The translations under genes and the position numbers were made by a program. Below the pieces are notes generated by a model, which did no database searches, was not told the origin of the DNA, and was given only the letters and a program-made list of their open reading frames with translations. This document shows, piece after piece, positions 1 to 6,721 of a stretch of 10,438 nucleotides of DNA (its first letter is position 1; each line of letters begins with the position of its first letter). Source of the stretch: Clostridiales bacterium UBA7011 (GTDB lineage: Bacteria > Bacillota > Clostridia > Oscillospirales > Butyricicoccaceae); NCBI GenBank assembly GCA_002449635.1, contig DJXF01000103.1:1-10438 (forward strand). Direction: 5' to 3'.

Positions 1-12
1 AAAAAATGATGG

Positions 13-62
13 ATTGCAGACAGACAATGGCGTCTTGCTCGCGCTGTTTGTAGGTCTGCAAT
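13..62 (+). repeat. Inverted repeat in leader of the symporter gene
   Basis: A perfect 9-bp inverted repeat (attgcagac at 13-21, gtctgcaat at 54-62) encloses a 32-base loop. Four more pairs are possible inside it (acaa at 24-27 with ttgt at 48-51). It lies 36 bases upstream of the symporter start and is followed by an imperfect T-rich stretch (tattattt). It could be an mRNA leader stem, a weak terminator of a gene lying left of the window, or an operator. The conserved glycine-riboswitch core often found before AGCS genes is not visible. No convincing promoter was seen in positions 1-98. Confidence 0.4.
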
Positions 63-98
63 TATTATTTGTTACGGAAGAAAGGGAGTTGGTAAACT

Positions 99-1508
99 AT
101 GGAAATGCTTACAAAAATCGTCGGCCAGATTGACGACTTTGTATGGGGCCCGGTTATGCTGGTCCTGCTGATCGGAACCGGAATTTTCCTGACCATCCGC
201 ATCGGCTTTCGCAGCTGGCTGAATCTGCCCTATGCACTGAAATCCGTGCTGAGCAAAGAGGCGCGTCAGACCAACCGCGGCACCGGTGATATCTCGCCGT
301 TTGCGGCTCTGATGACCGCGCTTGCCGCCACCATTGGCACAGGCAACATTGTCGGCGTGGCCACGGCACTGGTCAGCGGCGGTCCGGGCGCTCTGATCTG
401 GATGGAAATTTCCGCGGTTTTCGGTCTGACCAGCAAATTCGCCGAATGTATGCTGGCAATCAAATACCGCACCGTAAACGAACAGGGTGAAATGCTCGGC
501 GGTCCGATGACCACCATGAAGCATGCCTTTAAGAACAAAACTGCCGGCGCAGTTCTGGCCATGCTGTTCGCGATTTTCGCCGTCGTCGCATCGTTCGGCA
601 TCGGCAACTTGACACAGGCAAATTCGATTTCCTCCGCCCTGCTGAGCACCTTCCATGTTCCGACGTGGATTACCGGTACCATTATCGCGGCGCTGGTTCT
701 GTTTATCCTGCTGGGCGGCATCACCCGCCTGTCGAAGGTATCCTCTGTCATCGTTCCGGTCATGGCTGTCTTTTACTTTTTCTTCGGCATTCTTGTCATT
801 CTGGGCAACATCAAGGCAGTCCCCGCAGCAATCGTACTGATGTTCAAATGCGCCTTTTCCCCGACGGCACTCACCGGCGGTGTTCTCGGTTCCATCGTAT
901 CGGGTATGATGAACTCCATGCGCTTCGGTGTTGCCCGCGGTCTGTTCTCCAATGAGGCAGGTATGGGCTCGGCTGCGATTACTGCTGCGGCGGCAACGAC
1001 AGACGATCCGGTGCGTCAGGGCTACATCAACATGACCGGTACATTCTTCGACACCATTGTCATTTGCACCGTCACCGGTCTGGCGATCTGCTCCTCCGGT
1101 GTTCTGGGCACCACTGATCCGGCAACCGGAGAGCTGCTCACCGGTTCCCCGCTGACCATTGCCGCCTTTGAAACCGTGCTCGGCACCTTTGGCGGCTGGA
1201 TGGTCACAATCGGCATCGTTCTGTTCGCTTTCTCCACCATTCTCGGCTGGGAATACCACGGCGAAAAGGCGTTGGAATACATCGTGAAAAAGCCGTCCAT
1301 CTGCATGGCATACCGCGTTGTCTTTGCACTGATTACGTTTATCGGCGCGACGACATCCCTCAAGCTGGCGTGGAGCCTGTCCGATATTGCCAATGCACTG
1401 ATGGCTGTTCCGAACCTGATCTGCCTGATTGCTCTGTCCGGTGTCATTGCCAAGGAGGTCGAGCGTTTCCAGCCGACCATCGACGCGGAGCGCAGGGTGA
1501 AAAAATAA
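99..1508 (+). CDS. AGCS-family sodium:alanine/glycine symporter
   Basis: Predicted integral membrane transporter that couples uptake of a small neutral amino acid (alanine or glycine in characterised relatives) to sodium. The 469-residue length is normal for the alanine/glycine:cation symporter family (TC 2.A.25). Family hallmarks are visible: an N-terminus of the type DFVWGPVMLVLLIGTG (residues 13-28), the block GTGNIVGVATALVSGGPGALIW (roughly 80-101, given here as motif text split by position: GTGNIVG at 80-86 and GGPGALIW from 94), and FSTILGWEYHGEKALEYI near the C-terminal third. Many hydrophobic segments run through the protein. The ATG at 99 is preceded by agggag (83-88) at 10 bases; an in-frame ATG at 105 is a less likely alternative. 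The gene is alone and ends in a strong terminator. Which amino acid is carried cannot be told from sequence. Confidence 0.93.
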   Translation: MEMLTKIVGQIDDFVWGPVMLVLLIGTGIFLTIRIGFRSWLNLPYALKSVLSKEARQTNRGTGDISPFAALMTALAATIGTGNIVGVATALVSGGPGALIWMEISAVFGLTSKFAECMLAIKYRTVNEQGEMLGGPMTTMKHAFKNKTAGAVLAMLFAIFAVVASFGIGNLTQANSISSALLSTFHVPTWITGTIIAALVLFILLGGITRLSKVSSVIVPVMAVFYFFFGILVILGNIKAVPAAIVLMFKCAFSPTALTGGVLGSIVSGMMNSMRFGVARGLFSNEAGMGSAAITAAAATTDDPVRQGYINMTGTFFDTIVICTVTGLAICSSGVLGTTDPATGELLTGSPLTIAAFETVLGTFGGWMVTIGIVLFAFSTILGWEYHGEKALEYIVKKPSICMAYRVVFALITFIGATTSLKLAWSLSDIANALMAVPNLICLIALSGVIAKEVERFQPTIDAERRVKK

Positions 1509-1537
1509 TTTGACATAACATGGTCCGCAATGTCCGG

Positions 1538-1570
1538 GGCTGTCTCACAAAGAGACAGCCTCTTTCTTTT
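1538..1570 (+). terminator. Rho-independent terminator after the symporter gene
   Basis: A perfect 9-bp stem (ggctgtctc at 1538-1546, gagacagcc at 1552-1560) with a 5-base loop is followed by the T-rich tail tctttctttt. It lies 29 bases after the symporter stop and separates it from the HAD gene. Confidence 0.9.
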
Positions 1571-1595
1571 CCTCTGCATGAAAGAATGGTATAAT
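1567..1595 (+). promoter_or_regulatory. Extended -10 promoter of the HAD phosphatase gene
   Basis: A perfect -10 hexamer TATAAT at 1590-1595 is preceded by TGG, giving the extended -10 form TGnTATAAT. The best -35 at 17-base spacing is the weak ttttcc (1567-1572), as often seen with extended -10 promoters. The likely start site is near 1602, giving a leader of about 19 bases. It begins within the tail of the preceding terminator, so the gene is probably transcribed on its own. Confidence 0.75.
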
Positions 1596-1620
1596 AGAGA
1601 AAAATCCGAGGAGCAATGAC

Positions 1621-2400
1621 ATGGTTCGATTATTGGCAAGTGATATCGACGGCACACTGATGCGCGGTGACGAACGGAGGATTCCCCCCGCACTGTTTCC
1701 TCTCATCCGCGAGCTGCGCAGACATGACATTTATTTTGCCGCGTGCAGCGGCAGACAATATCACAATATCCGTAAGCTTTTTGCGCCGGTCGCAGATGAA
1801 ATCGGCTATATCTGTGAAAACGGCAGTCTGGTTGTCTGGCAGGATACGATTCTTTCCCGCGAGACCATCGACCGCACGGCAGGACAGTCGCTCATGCGTG
1901 CCATTCTCGCGCAGCCGGACTGCGAGGTGCTGCTGTCCGGCGTACACACCTGCTATGTTCAGCCGAAACAGTCCGCCTTTGTCACGCACATGCGCGAGCA
2001 TGTCGGCAACGACACAACCGTGGTTTCCGATGTCTGCGCAGTGGAGGAGCCGTTTCTCAAGATTTCTCTGTATCGGGACAGCGGTGTAGATGCGGCGCTC
2101 GGCGCACAATTCCAGTCCTTTGCGCCGTATCTCATACCGGTCGTGGGACGCAGCAGCTGGATGGATTTCCTGCGCGAGGGCTGCGACAAGGGCACGGCCC
2201 TGGATGTACTGTGTGCACATCTGCACGTCGAGGCGGAGGACTGCGCCGCCTTCGGGGACAACGAAAACGATCTCCCGCTTGTCGGACATGCGGGCACGCT
2301 GTACGCCATGGCAGACGGGCACCCGGAGCTGATCGCCCGGGCGGACAAAACCACTGCGGACGTCGTGGAGGAAATCCGCGCGCTGCTCCGCAGCATATAA
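1621..2400 (+). CDS. Cof-type HAD-superfamily phosphatase
   Basis: Predicted cytoplasmic magnesium-dependent phosphohydrolase of the Cof/YbiV subfamily (HAD class IIB), whose members dephosphorylate sugar phosphates, flavin mononucleotide or other small phosphates. All four HAD motifs are visible: motif I DIDGT with the nucleophile D8 and acid D10; motif II serine S43 in ACSGR; motif III lysine K190 in CDKGTAL; motif IV GDNENDLPL with D213 and D217. The C2-type cap lies between motifs II and III (about 80-180). At 259 residues the length is typical. The ATG at 1621 follows gaggag (1608-1613) at 7 bases. Promoter and terminator flank it, so it is monocistronic. Substrate unknown. Confidence 0.92.
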   Translation: MVRLLASDIDGTLMRGDERRIPPALFPLIRELRRHDIYFAACSGRQYHNIRKLFAPVADEIGYICENGSLVVWQDTILSRETIDRTAGQSLMRAILAQPDCEVLLSGVHTCYVQPKQSAFVTHMREHVGNDTTVVSDVCAVEEPFLKISLYRDSGVDAALGAQFQSFAPYLIPVVGRSSWMDFLREGCDKGTALDVLCAHLHVEAEDCAAFGDNENDLPLVGHAGTLYAMADGHPELIARADKTTADVVEEIRALLRSI

Positions 2401-2404
2401 AAGC

Positions 2405-2463
2405 AAGTCCTCTCGACTCGTCTGACGGGGTTGGCCTCCGCCGGATTTCGGGAGGACTTTTTT
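2405..2463 (+). terminator. Terminator after the HAD phosphatase gene
   Basis: An 11-bp stem with one G-U pair (2405-2415 with 2449-2459) begins 5 bases after the stop codon and ends in a run of six T (2458-2463). The 33-base loop is long for a simple terminator and can hold a small inner hairpin. Transcribed from the other strand it would end in a shorter U-tract, so it may also serve as a backstop for ilvD. Confidence 0.75.
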
Positions 2464-2627
2464 CATTGCCTCTATCTTGCATTGAAAAAACGACATTCGG
2501 GCGGCAGGCGCTCCGCAAAAGCTGCCGCGTTTTTGTTCCCCGCCGTTTGCGATGCTTTTTTGAAATACAGCCGCTCGGTTTCCTTGGGTCTGCGCCGGCT
2601 GTCTCTCTGACAACACACTTTTTCGCC
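2464..2627. other. Gene-free stretch between convergent genes
   Basis: Between the plus-strand terminator and the ilv operon terminator I find no reading frame with a ribosome site. There are two hairpins: the terminator-like one at 2501-2534, and a 7-bp inverted repeat (acagccg at 2567-2573, cggctgt at 2596-2602) without a T-run on either strand. There is nothing else I can name. Confidence 0.5.
2501..2534 (+). terminator. Possible second terminator hairpin in the convergent gap
   Basis: A 7-bp GC-rich stem (gcggcag at 2501-2507, ctgccgc at 2522-2528) is followed after one base by five T (2530-2534). This could be a tandem backstop to the terminator at 2405-2463. The stem is short, so this is tentative. 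Confidence 0.4.
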
Positions 2628-2664
2628 AAAAAATCCCCTGTCTGTCCGGGTGACAAACAGGGGA
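2628..2664 (-). terminator. Rho-independent terminator of the ilvBND operon
   Basis: On the minus strand an 8-bp stem (2657-2664 with 2634-2641), one mismatch and 4 more pairs (2652-2655 with 2643-2646) close a 5-base loop. It is followed by six U, seen as a2628-a2633 on the plus strand. It lies 28 bases after the ilvD stop codon. Confidence 0.92.
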
Positions 2665-2692
2665 TACTTCATGCGATGACAAAGGCAGCCGC

Positions 2693-4357
2693 TTACTTCA
2701 GAACAGCGCCCTTATTCGCCGAGGTGACCAGACGGGAATAGCGTGCCAGCCAGCCGGTCTGAATCTTCGGCTCATGCGGGACAAAGGTCTCACGGCGCTT
2801 TGCAAATTCCTCATCGGAGACCTTTGCGTTGACAGAATGTGCCGGGATATCAATCTCAATGATATCGCCCTCCTGCAGCAAGCCGATCTCGCCGCCCATG
2901 GCAGCTTCCGGACAAACATGACCGATCGAGGCGCCGCGGGATGCGCCGGAGAAGCGTCCGTCCGTGATCAGCGCGACATCCTTGTCCAGCTTCATGCCTG
3001 CAAGCGCGGAAGTCGGGTTGAGCATCTCACGCATACCCGGACCGCCCTTCGGTCCCTCGTAGCGGATGACAACCACATCTCCCTTGTTGATCCTGCCGCC
3101 GTAAATGGCTTCAATCGCCTCTTCCTCGCTGTCAAAGACGCGCGCAGGACCGGAATGCTTCATCATTTCCGGTGCAACGGCGCTCTGCTTGACGGCGCAG
3201 CCTTCCTTCGCGATGTTGCCCCACAGAATAGCAATACCGCCGGTCTGCATATACGGATTGTCAATCGGGCGGATGACCTCCGGATTGGTGTTATGGCAGT
3301 TTGCGATGTTCTCCCCGACCTTTTTGCCGGTCGCGGTGATCGTATCCAGCTCAATCAGATCCTTTTTGGACAGCTCGTTCATGACGGCGTAAATGCCGCC
3401 TGCTTCATTGAGCTCCTGGATATAGGTGCGTCCGGCCGGTGCCAGATGGCACAGATTCGGGGTCTGATCCGAGATTTTGTTCATCGTCTCCAGATCAAAA
3501 TCCAGCCCTGCCTCATGTGCGATTGCGAGCAGGTGCAGGATGGTATTGGTGGAGCAGCCGAGTGCCATTTCGCATTCCAGCGCGTTGTGGATCGCCTTTT
3601 CATTGATGATGTCGCGCGGCTTGATGTCCTTTTCGAGCAGCTCCATGATCTTCATGCCGGCGTGCTTTGCCAGCTGAATGCGGTCGGAATAAACCGCAGG
3701 AATCGTGCCGTTGCCCGGCAGCGCCATACCGATGGCTTCACACAGGCAGTTCATGGAGTTTGCCGTATACATGCCCGAACAGGAGCCGCAGCCCGGGCAG
3801 GAGTGCTGTTCAATATCGGTCAGCTGTGCATCATCAATCAGATTTGCCTTGCGTGCGCCGACCGCCTCAAAGGTATAGGAGAGCGAGACATTTTCACAGT
3901 CGACGCGGCCTGCCAGCATCGGTCCGCCGGAGCAGACAATGGACGGGATATTCAGGCGTGCTGCCGCCATGACCATGCCCGGAACAATCTTATCACAGTT
4001 CGGGATGAGCACCAGCGCGTCAAACTGATGCGCCTGTGCGAGCGTCTCTACGGAATCTGCAATCAGCTCACGGGACGGCAGCGAATACTTCATGCCGATA
4101 TGGCCCATGGCAATGCCGTCACATACGCCGATTGCCGGTACGAGAATCGGTGTGCCCCCTGCCATGCTGACACCGGTTTTGACAGCATTTGCAATTTTGT
4201 CCAGATTGATGTGACCCGGAATAATTTCGCTGTATGCGGAAACAACGCCGACCAGCGGGCGGTTCATTTCCTCTTCCGTCAGTCCGGTGGCGCGCAGCAG
4301 GGAACGCTGCGGCACGCGCTCAATTCCGCGCGTGACGTTATAACTTCTTAATTCCAT
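2693..4357 (-). CDS. ilvD: Dihydroxy-acid dehydratase
   Basis: Converts 2,3-dihydroxyisovalerate and 2,3-dihydroxy-3-methylvalerate to the 2-keto acids that give valine/leucine and isoleucine. It is a cytoplasmic iron-sulfur enzyme of the IlvD/Edd family. Visible motifs: CDGIAMGHIGMKYSLPSRE (from residue 79), NCDKIVPGM with C121, CPGCGSCSGMYTANSMNCL with C193, EGPKGGPGM (434-442), and TDGRFSG with S470, the likely catalytic serine. The segment AYSEIIPGH lacks the extra cysteine typical of [2Fe-2S] plant and mycobacterial enzymes, so an oxygen-sensitive [4Fe-4S] cluster is my inference. I chose the ATG at 4357 (554 residues), which sits 4 bases from a perfect AAGGAGGT; an upstream TTG at 4372 has no ribosome site. 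Last gene of the operon, 76 bases after ilvN. Confidence 0.95.
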   Translation of the reverse strand: MELRSYNVTRGIERVPQRSLLRATGLTEEEMNRPLVGVVSAYSEIIPGHINLDKIANAVKTGVSMAGGTPILVPAIGVCDGIAMGHIGMKYSLPSRELIADSVETLAQAHQFDALVLIPNCDKIVPGMVMAAARLNIPSIVCSGGPMLAGRVDCENVSLSYTFEAVGARKANLIDDAQLTDIEQHSCPGCGSCSGMYTANSMNCLCEAIGMALPGNGTIPAVYSDRIQLAKHAGMKIMELLEKDIKPRDIINEKAIHNALECEMALGCSTNTILHLLAIAHEAGLDFDLETMNKISDQTPNLCHLAPAGRTYIQELNEAGGIYAVMNELSKKDLIELDTITATGKKVGENIANCHNTNPEVIRPIDNPYMQTGGIAILWGNIAKEGCAVKQSAVAPEMMKHSGPARVFDSEEEAIEAIYGGRINKGDVVVIRYEGPKGGPGMREMLNPTSALAGMKLDKDVALITDGRFSGASRGASIGHVCPEAAMGGEIGLLQEGDIIEIDIPAHSVNAKVSDEEFAKRRETFVPHEPKIQTGWLARYSRLVTSANKGAVLK

Positions 4358-4360
4358 AAG

Positions 4361-4368
4361 TACCTCCT
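4361..4368 (-). promoter_or_regulatory. Ribosome binding site fixing the ilvD start
   Basis: Minus-strand AAGGAGGT (plus-strand acctcctt, 4362-4369 within one base) lies just before ATG 4357 and matches the 16S rRNA tail almost fully. It rules out the longer TTG start at 4372, which would put this site inside the coding region. Confidence 0.8.
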
Positions 4369-4383
4369 TCAAACGCGCTGCAC

Positions 4384-4426
4384 TGCGGCAGAACGGTTCT
4401 CAATCAGACGGCAGCAGACTGCCGCA
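4384..4426 (-). repeat. Alternative hairpins in the ilvN-ilvD gap
   Basis: In the operon mRNA the arm TGCGGCAG (4426 to 4419) can pair with a near CTGCCG (4414-4409; 6 bp, 4-base loop) or with a far CTGCCGCA (4391-4384; 8 bp, 27-base loop). The two pairings exclude each other. No U-tract follows, so it is not a classic terminator. An intercistronic processing or mRNA-stability element is possible but unproven. Confidence 0.5.
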
Positions 4427-4433
4427 ATCATTT

Positions 4434-4922
4434 TTATTTCAGGACTGCGTCCTTGTGTACTGCGGTGACACCCGTGCGGCTGGATTCCACAATGTCAAAG
4501 CTGTGAATGACAGAGAGGAATGTATTCAGATGCGACGGTGTGCCGTCCATACGGACAATGATGGTTTTCTCGTTGGAGTCGACAACATTCGCGCCGTAAA
4601 CCGCGCAGATTTCGCGGACACTTTCGCGCACCGCCGCGTCGCCGCGGATTTTTACGAGAACCAGCTCCCAGCAGAAGGCATCCTCTTCCTCAATATGGCT
4701 GACTGCAACGCATTCCTCCAGCTTTGCCATCTGCTTGAGCACCTGCTCCAGTGTGTACTCGTCGCCGATTACAACAATCGTAATGCGGGAAAACGCCTCA
4801 TCTGTCGTCGGAGAAACGGTCAGTGAATCAATATTGAAGCCGCGGCGGCCGAACAGGCTGGATACGCGAGCCAGTACGCCGGAACGGTTCTTTACGAGAG
4901 CCGAGATAATATATTTTTCCAT
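4434..4922 (-). CDS. ilvN: Acetolactate synthase small (regulatory) subunit
   Basis: Regulatory partner of IlvB: it raises the activity of the catalytic subunit and carries feedback inhibition by valine. The N-terminal ACT domain (about residues 4-72) begins YIISALVKNRSGVLARV, with the turn GRRGFNIDSL typical of IlvN/IlvH. The C-terminal domain (about 84-158) carries ELVLVKI and GANVVDSNEKTIIV. At 162 residues it matches the usual single-ACT bacterial form. I chose the ATG at 4922, which follows GGAGGGG (4935-4929) at 6 bases; upstream in-frame starts at 4940 and 4937 overlap the ilvB stop and lack a site. The gap from ilvB is 14 bases, so the two subunits are probably made together. The gene is called ilvH in some species. 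Confidence 0.93.
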   Translation of the reverse strand: MEKYIISALVKNRSGVLARVSSLFGRRGFNIDSLTVSPTTDEAFSRITIVVIGDEYTLEQVLKQMAKLEECVAVSHIEEEDAFCWELVLVKIRGDAAVRESVREICAVYGANVVDSNEKTIIVRMDGTPSHLNTFLSVIHSFDIVESSRTGVTAVHKDAVLK

Positions 4923-4936
4923 AGCTGTCCCCTCCA

Positions 4937-6601
4937 TCAATCAACGACAACATTGCGGATGGTCTGACCTGCCGGAATAAACGGCAGAACACGCTCGTCC
5001 TTATCCACAACAGCATCAATGATTACCGGTCCGTCCGCCTGCAGTGCCTCGCGCATTGCCGCATCAAATTCTGCCAGTGTGCGGCAGCGAATGCCCTTTG
5101 CGCCGAACGCCTCTGCCAGCTTGACGAAATCTGTCTTTCTGTGCGGGTCGGTGTTGGAATAACGCTGACCGTAGAACGAGGTCTGCCACTGGCGAACCAT
5201 GCCGAGTACGGAGTTATTGACAACAACGGTGATCACCGGCAGACGGAAGCTGACCGCTGTGCACATTTCCTGCAAGTTCATGTGGAAGCTGCCGTCACCC
5301 GTGATGTGAACGACCTTGCGGTCAGGCTGTCCGACCTGTGCGCCGATGGCCGCACCGTAGCCGTAGCCCATTGTTCCCAGGCCGCCGGAGGACAGGAACG
5401 TGCGCGGCTTTTCGCGTCCCGTGAACTGCGCCGCCCACATCTGATGCTGTCCGACATCTGTCGCAATGATGTCATCCTTCGAGATCAGCTCGTCAATTTT
5501 GCGCATCAGCTGATGCGGACGAAGGACGGAATCGTCATCCTTGGGTTTGTAGTCCATCCGCGTTTTCCATGTCTCAATCTGCTGCTTCCACGGCGTGTGG
5601 TCCGCGTGGTCGATCATGGGAAGCAGCGCCTCCAGAACATCGCGCGCATCGCCGATGACATTGTGGTCAACCGCGATATTTTTATTGACCTCTGCCGGGT
5701 CAATATCAACCTGTACAATCTTCGCGCCGGTTGCAAAATCGCCCATCTTGGTTGCAACACGGTCGGAAAAACGCGTGCCCAGTGCAATCAGCAGGTCTGC
5801 CTTGTCGACCGCGCGTCCGGCGGAAACCCAGCCGTGCATGCCGATCATGCCCATGTTGAGCGGATCGTCGCAGCGCAGCGCACCAATACCCATCATGGCG
5901 TGGCAGGCGGGAATATCCGCGCGATGAATCAGCTCCTCCAGCAGCTCCGACGCGCCGGACGCGATGACGCCGCCGCCGAAGAAGATAACCGGACGTTCGC
6001 TGCGGTTGATCATATCCGCCATCTTTTTGATCTGTTCCTGCTCAATCTTCGGATTCGGACGCTTCTGTGCCGCGGGCTTGTGCTCAAACTCGCAGACCGC
6101 AGCCGTGACATCCTTCGGGATATCAATGAGTACAGGACCCGGCCGTCCGCTCATCGCAATTTCAAATGCCAGACGAACGGTGTCCGCCAGCTCCTCAATG
6201 CGGCGCACAACAAAATTGTGCTTGGTAATCGGCATGGTAATGCCGGCGATATACACCTCCTGGAAGCTGTCGCGTCCGATAAACGATGTGCCGACGTTGC
6301 CCGTAATGGCGACCATCGGGATGGAATCCATATAAGCGGTCGCAATACCGGTGACCAGATTGGTGGCTCCCGGTCCGGATGTCGCGAGACATACGCCCAC
6401 CTTTCCGGTGGCGCGCGCATATCCGTCTGCCGCATGGGACGCACCCTGCTCATGTGCCGTCAGGACATGACGGATGCGGTCGGAATACTTGTAAAGCTCG
6501 TCATAGATATTGAGCACGGCGCCGCCCGGATAACCGAAAATCGTATCGGTTCCCTGTTCCAGCAGCGTCTCAATGAGAATCTGTGAGCCATTGAGTTTCA
6601 T
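4937..6601 (-). CDS. ilvB: Acetolactate synthase large (catalytic) subunit
   Basis: Thiamine-diphosphate enzyme that condenses two pyruvates to acetolactate, or pyruvate with 2-ketobutyrate to acetohydroxybutyrate: the first common step of branched-chain amino-acid synthesis. At 554 residues it is full length. The N-terminal PYR domain has GYPGGAVLNIYDELY and the catalytic glutamate E51 in AHEQGASHAADGYARATG. The central FAD-type domain spans about 190-330. The C-terminal PP domain has GDGSFHMNLQEM (435-446), NNSVLGMVRQWQ (462-473) and the Mg/ThDP-binding GDG...NN pair. The MVRQWQ segment and the neighbouring small subunit indicate the anabolic enzyme rather than catabolic AlsS. The ATG at 6601 follows AGGAG (6614-6610) at 8 bases; a GTG at 6610 overlaps that site. 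First gene of the operon, controlled by the T-box upstream. Confidence 0.95.
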   Translation of the reverse strand: MKLNGSQILIETLLEQGTDTIFGYPGGAVLNIYDELYKYSDRIRHVLTAHEQGASHAADGYARATGKVGVCLATSGPGATNLVTGIATAYMDSIPMVAITGNVGTSFIGRDSFQEVYIAGITMPITKHNFVVRRIEELADTVRLAFEIAMSGRPGPVLIDIPKDVTAAVCEFEHKPAAQKRPNPKIEQEQIKKMADMINRSERPVIFFGGGVIASGASELLEELIHRADIPACHAMMGIGALRCDDPLNMGMIGMHGWVSAGRAVDKADLLIALGTRFSDRVATKMGDFATGAKIVQVDIDPAEVNKNIAVDHNVIGDARDVLEALLPMIDHADHTPWKQQIETWKTRMDYKPKDDDSVLRPHQLMRKIDELISKDDIIATDVGQHQMWAAQFTGREKPRTFLSSGGLGTMGYGYGAAIGAQVGQPDRKVVHITGDGSFHMNLQEMCTAVSFRLPVITVVVNNSVLGMVRQWQTSFYGQRYSNTDPHRKTDFVKLAEAFGAKGIRCRTLAEFDAAMREALQADGPVIIDAVVDKDERVLPFIPAGQTIRNVVVD

Positions 6602-6625
6602 AGCAATCACTCCTGAATCATTTTT

Positions 6626-6653
6626 TCCGGCCAGCAGTCTTCTGCTGTTCGGA
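6626..6653 (-). repeat. Hairpin between T-box terminator and ilvB ribosome site
   Basis: On the minus strand CAGCAG and CTGCTG (6 bp, 4-base loop) are capped outside by TCCG with CGGA (4 bp) across a 2x2 internal loop. The hairpin is followed by A-rich sequence, so it is not a terminator. It sits only in the read-through transcript, about 12 bases before the ilvB ribosome site, where it could stabilise the mRNA or adjust translation (inference). Confidence 0.5.
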
Positions 6654-6662
6654 CATGCAAAG

Positions 6663-6700
6663 AAAAAAGCCCTTATCTCTCGTCAAAAGAGACAAAGACT
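6663..6700 (-). terminator. T-box terminator hairpin
   Basis: On the minus strand a 13-bp stem including G-U pairs (6700-6688 with 6680-6668) closes a 7-base loop and is followed by six U (6668-6663). It forms when the cognate tRNA is charged and stops transcription before ilvB. Its 5' arm overlaps the 3' half of the antiterminator. Confidence 0.9.
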
Positions 6701-6721
6701 GTGCTCTGCGGTACCACTCTT
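6687..6721 (-). promoter_or_regulatory. T-box antiterminator with tRNA-acceptor bulge
   Basis: Helix A1 pairs AAGAG (6721-6717) with CTCTT (6691-6687). The 7-base bulge TGGTACC (6716-6710) holds the TGGT that pairs with the free tRNA NCCA end. Helix A2 pairs GCAGA (6709-6705) with TTTGT (6696-6692), with two G-U pairs. This is the standard antiterminator design, and 6687-6700 are shared with the terminator, so only one can form. Confidence 0.85.

Noticed and set aside
1..98. Glycine riboswitch before the AGCS symporter
   Set aside because: Expected from gene context in many Firmicutes, but I cannot find the conserved aptamer core in these 98 bases.
72..1259. 395-codon open frame on the minus strand opposite the symporter gene
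   Set aside because: Its translation is low-complexity, rich in H, D, G, Q and C, with no domain; it is the antisense of a well-supported gene.
2211..2741. 176-codon plus-strand frame running from the HAD gene into the convergent gap
   Set aside because: It overlaps the HAD gene in another frame and crosses two terminators; no ribosome site or domain.
2774..4351. 525-codon plus-strand frame opposite ilvD
   Set aside because: Antisense shadow of a fully recognised enzyme; the composition is unlike a real protein and it has no ribosome site.
5141..6586. 481-codon plus-strand frame opposite ilvB
   Set aside because: Same reason: a shadow rich in R, H, N and C. Long antisense frames here follow from the GC-rich third codon positions.
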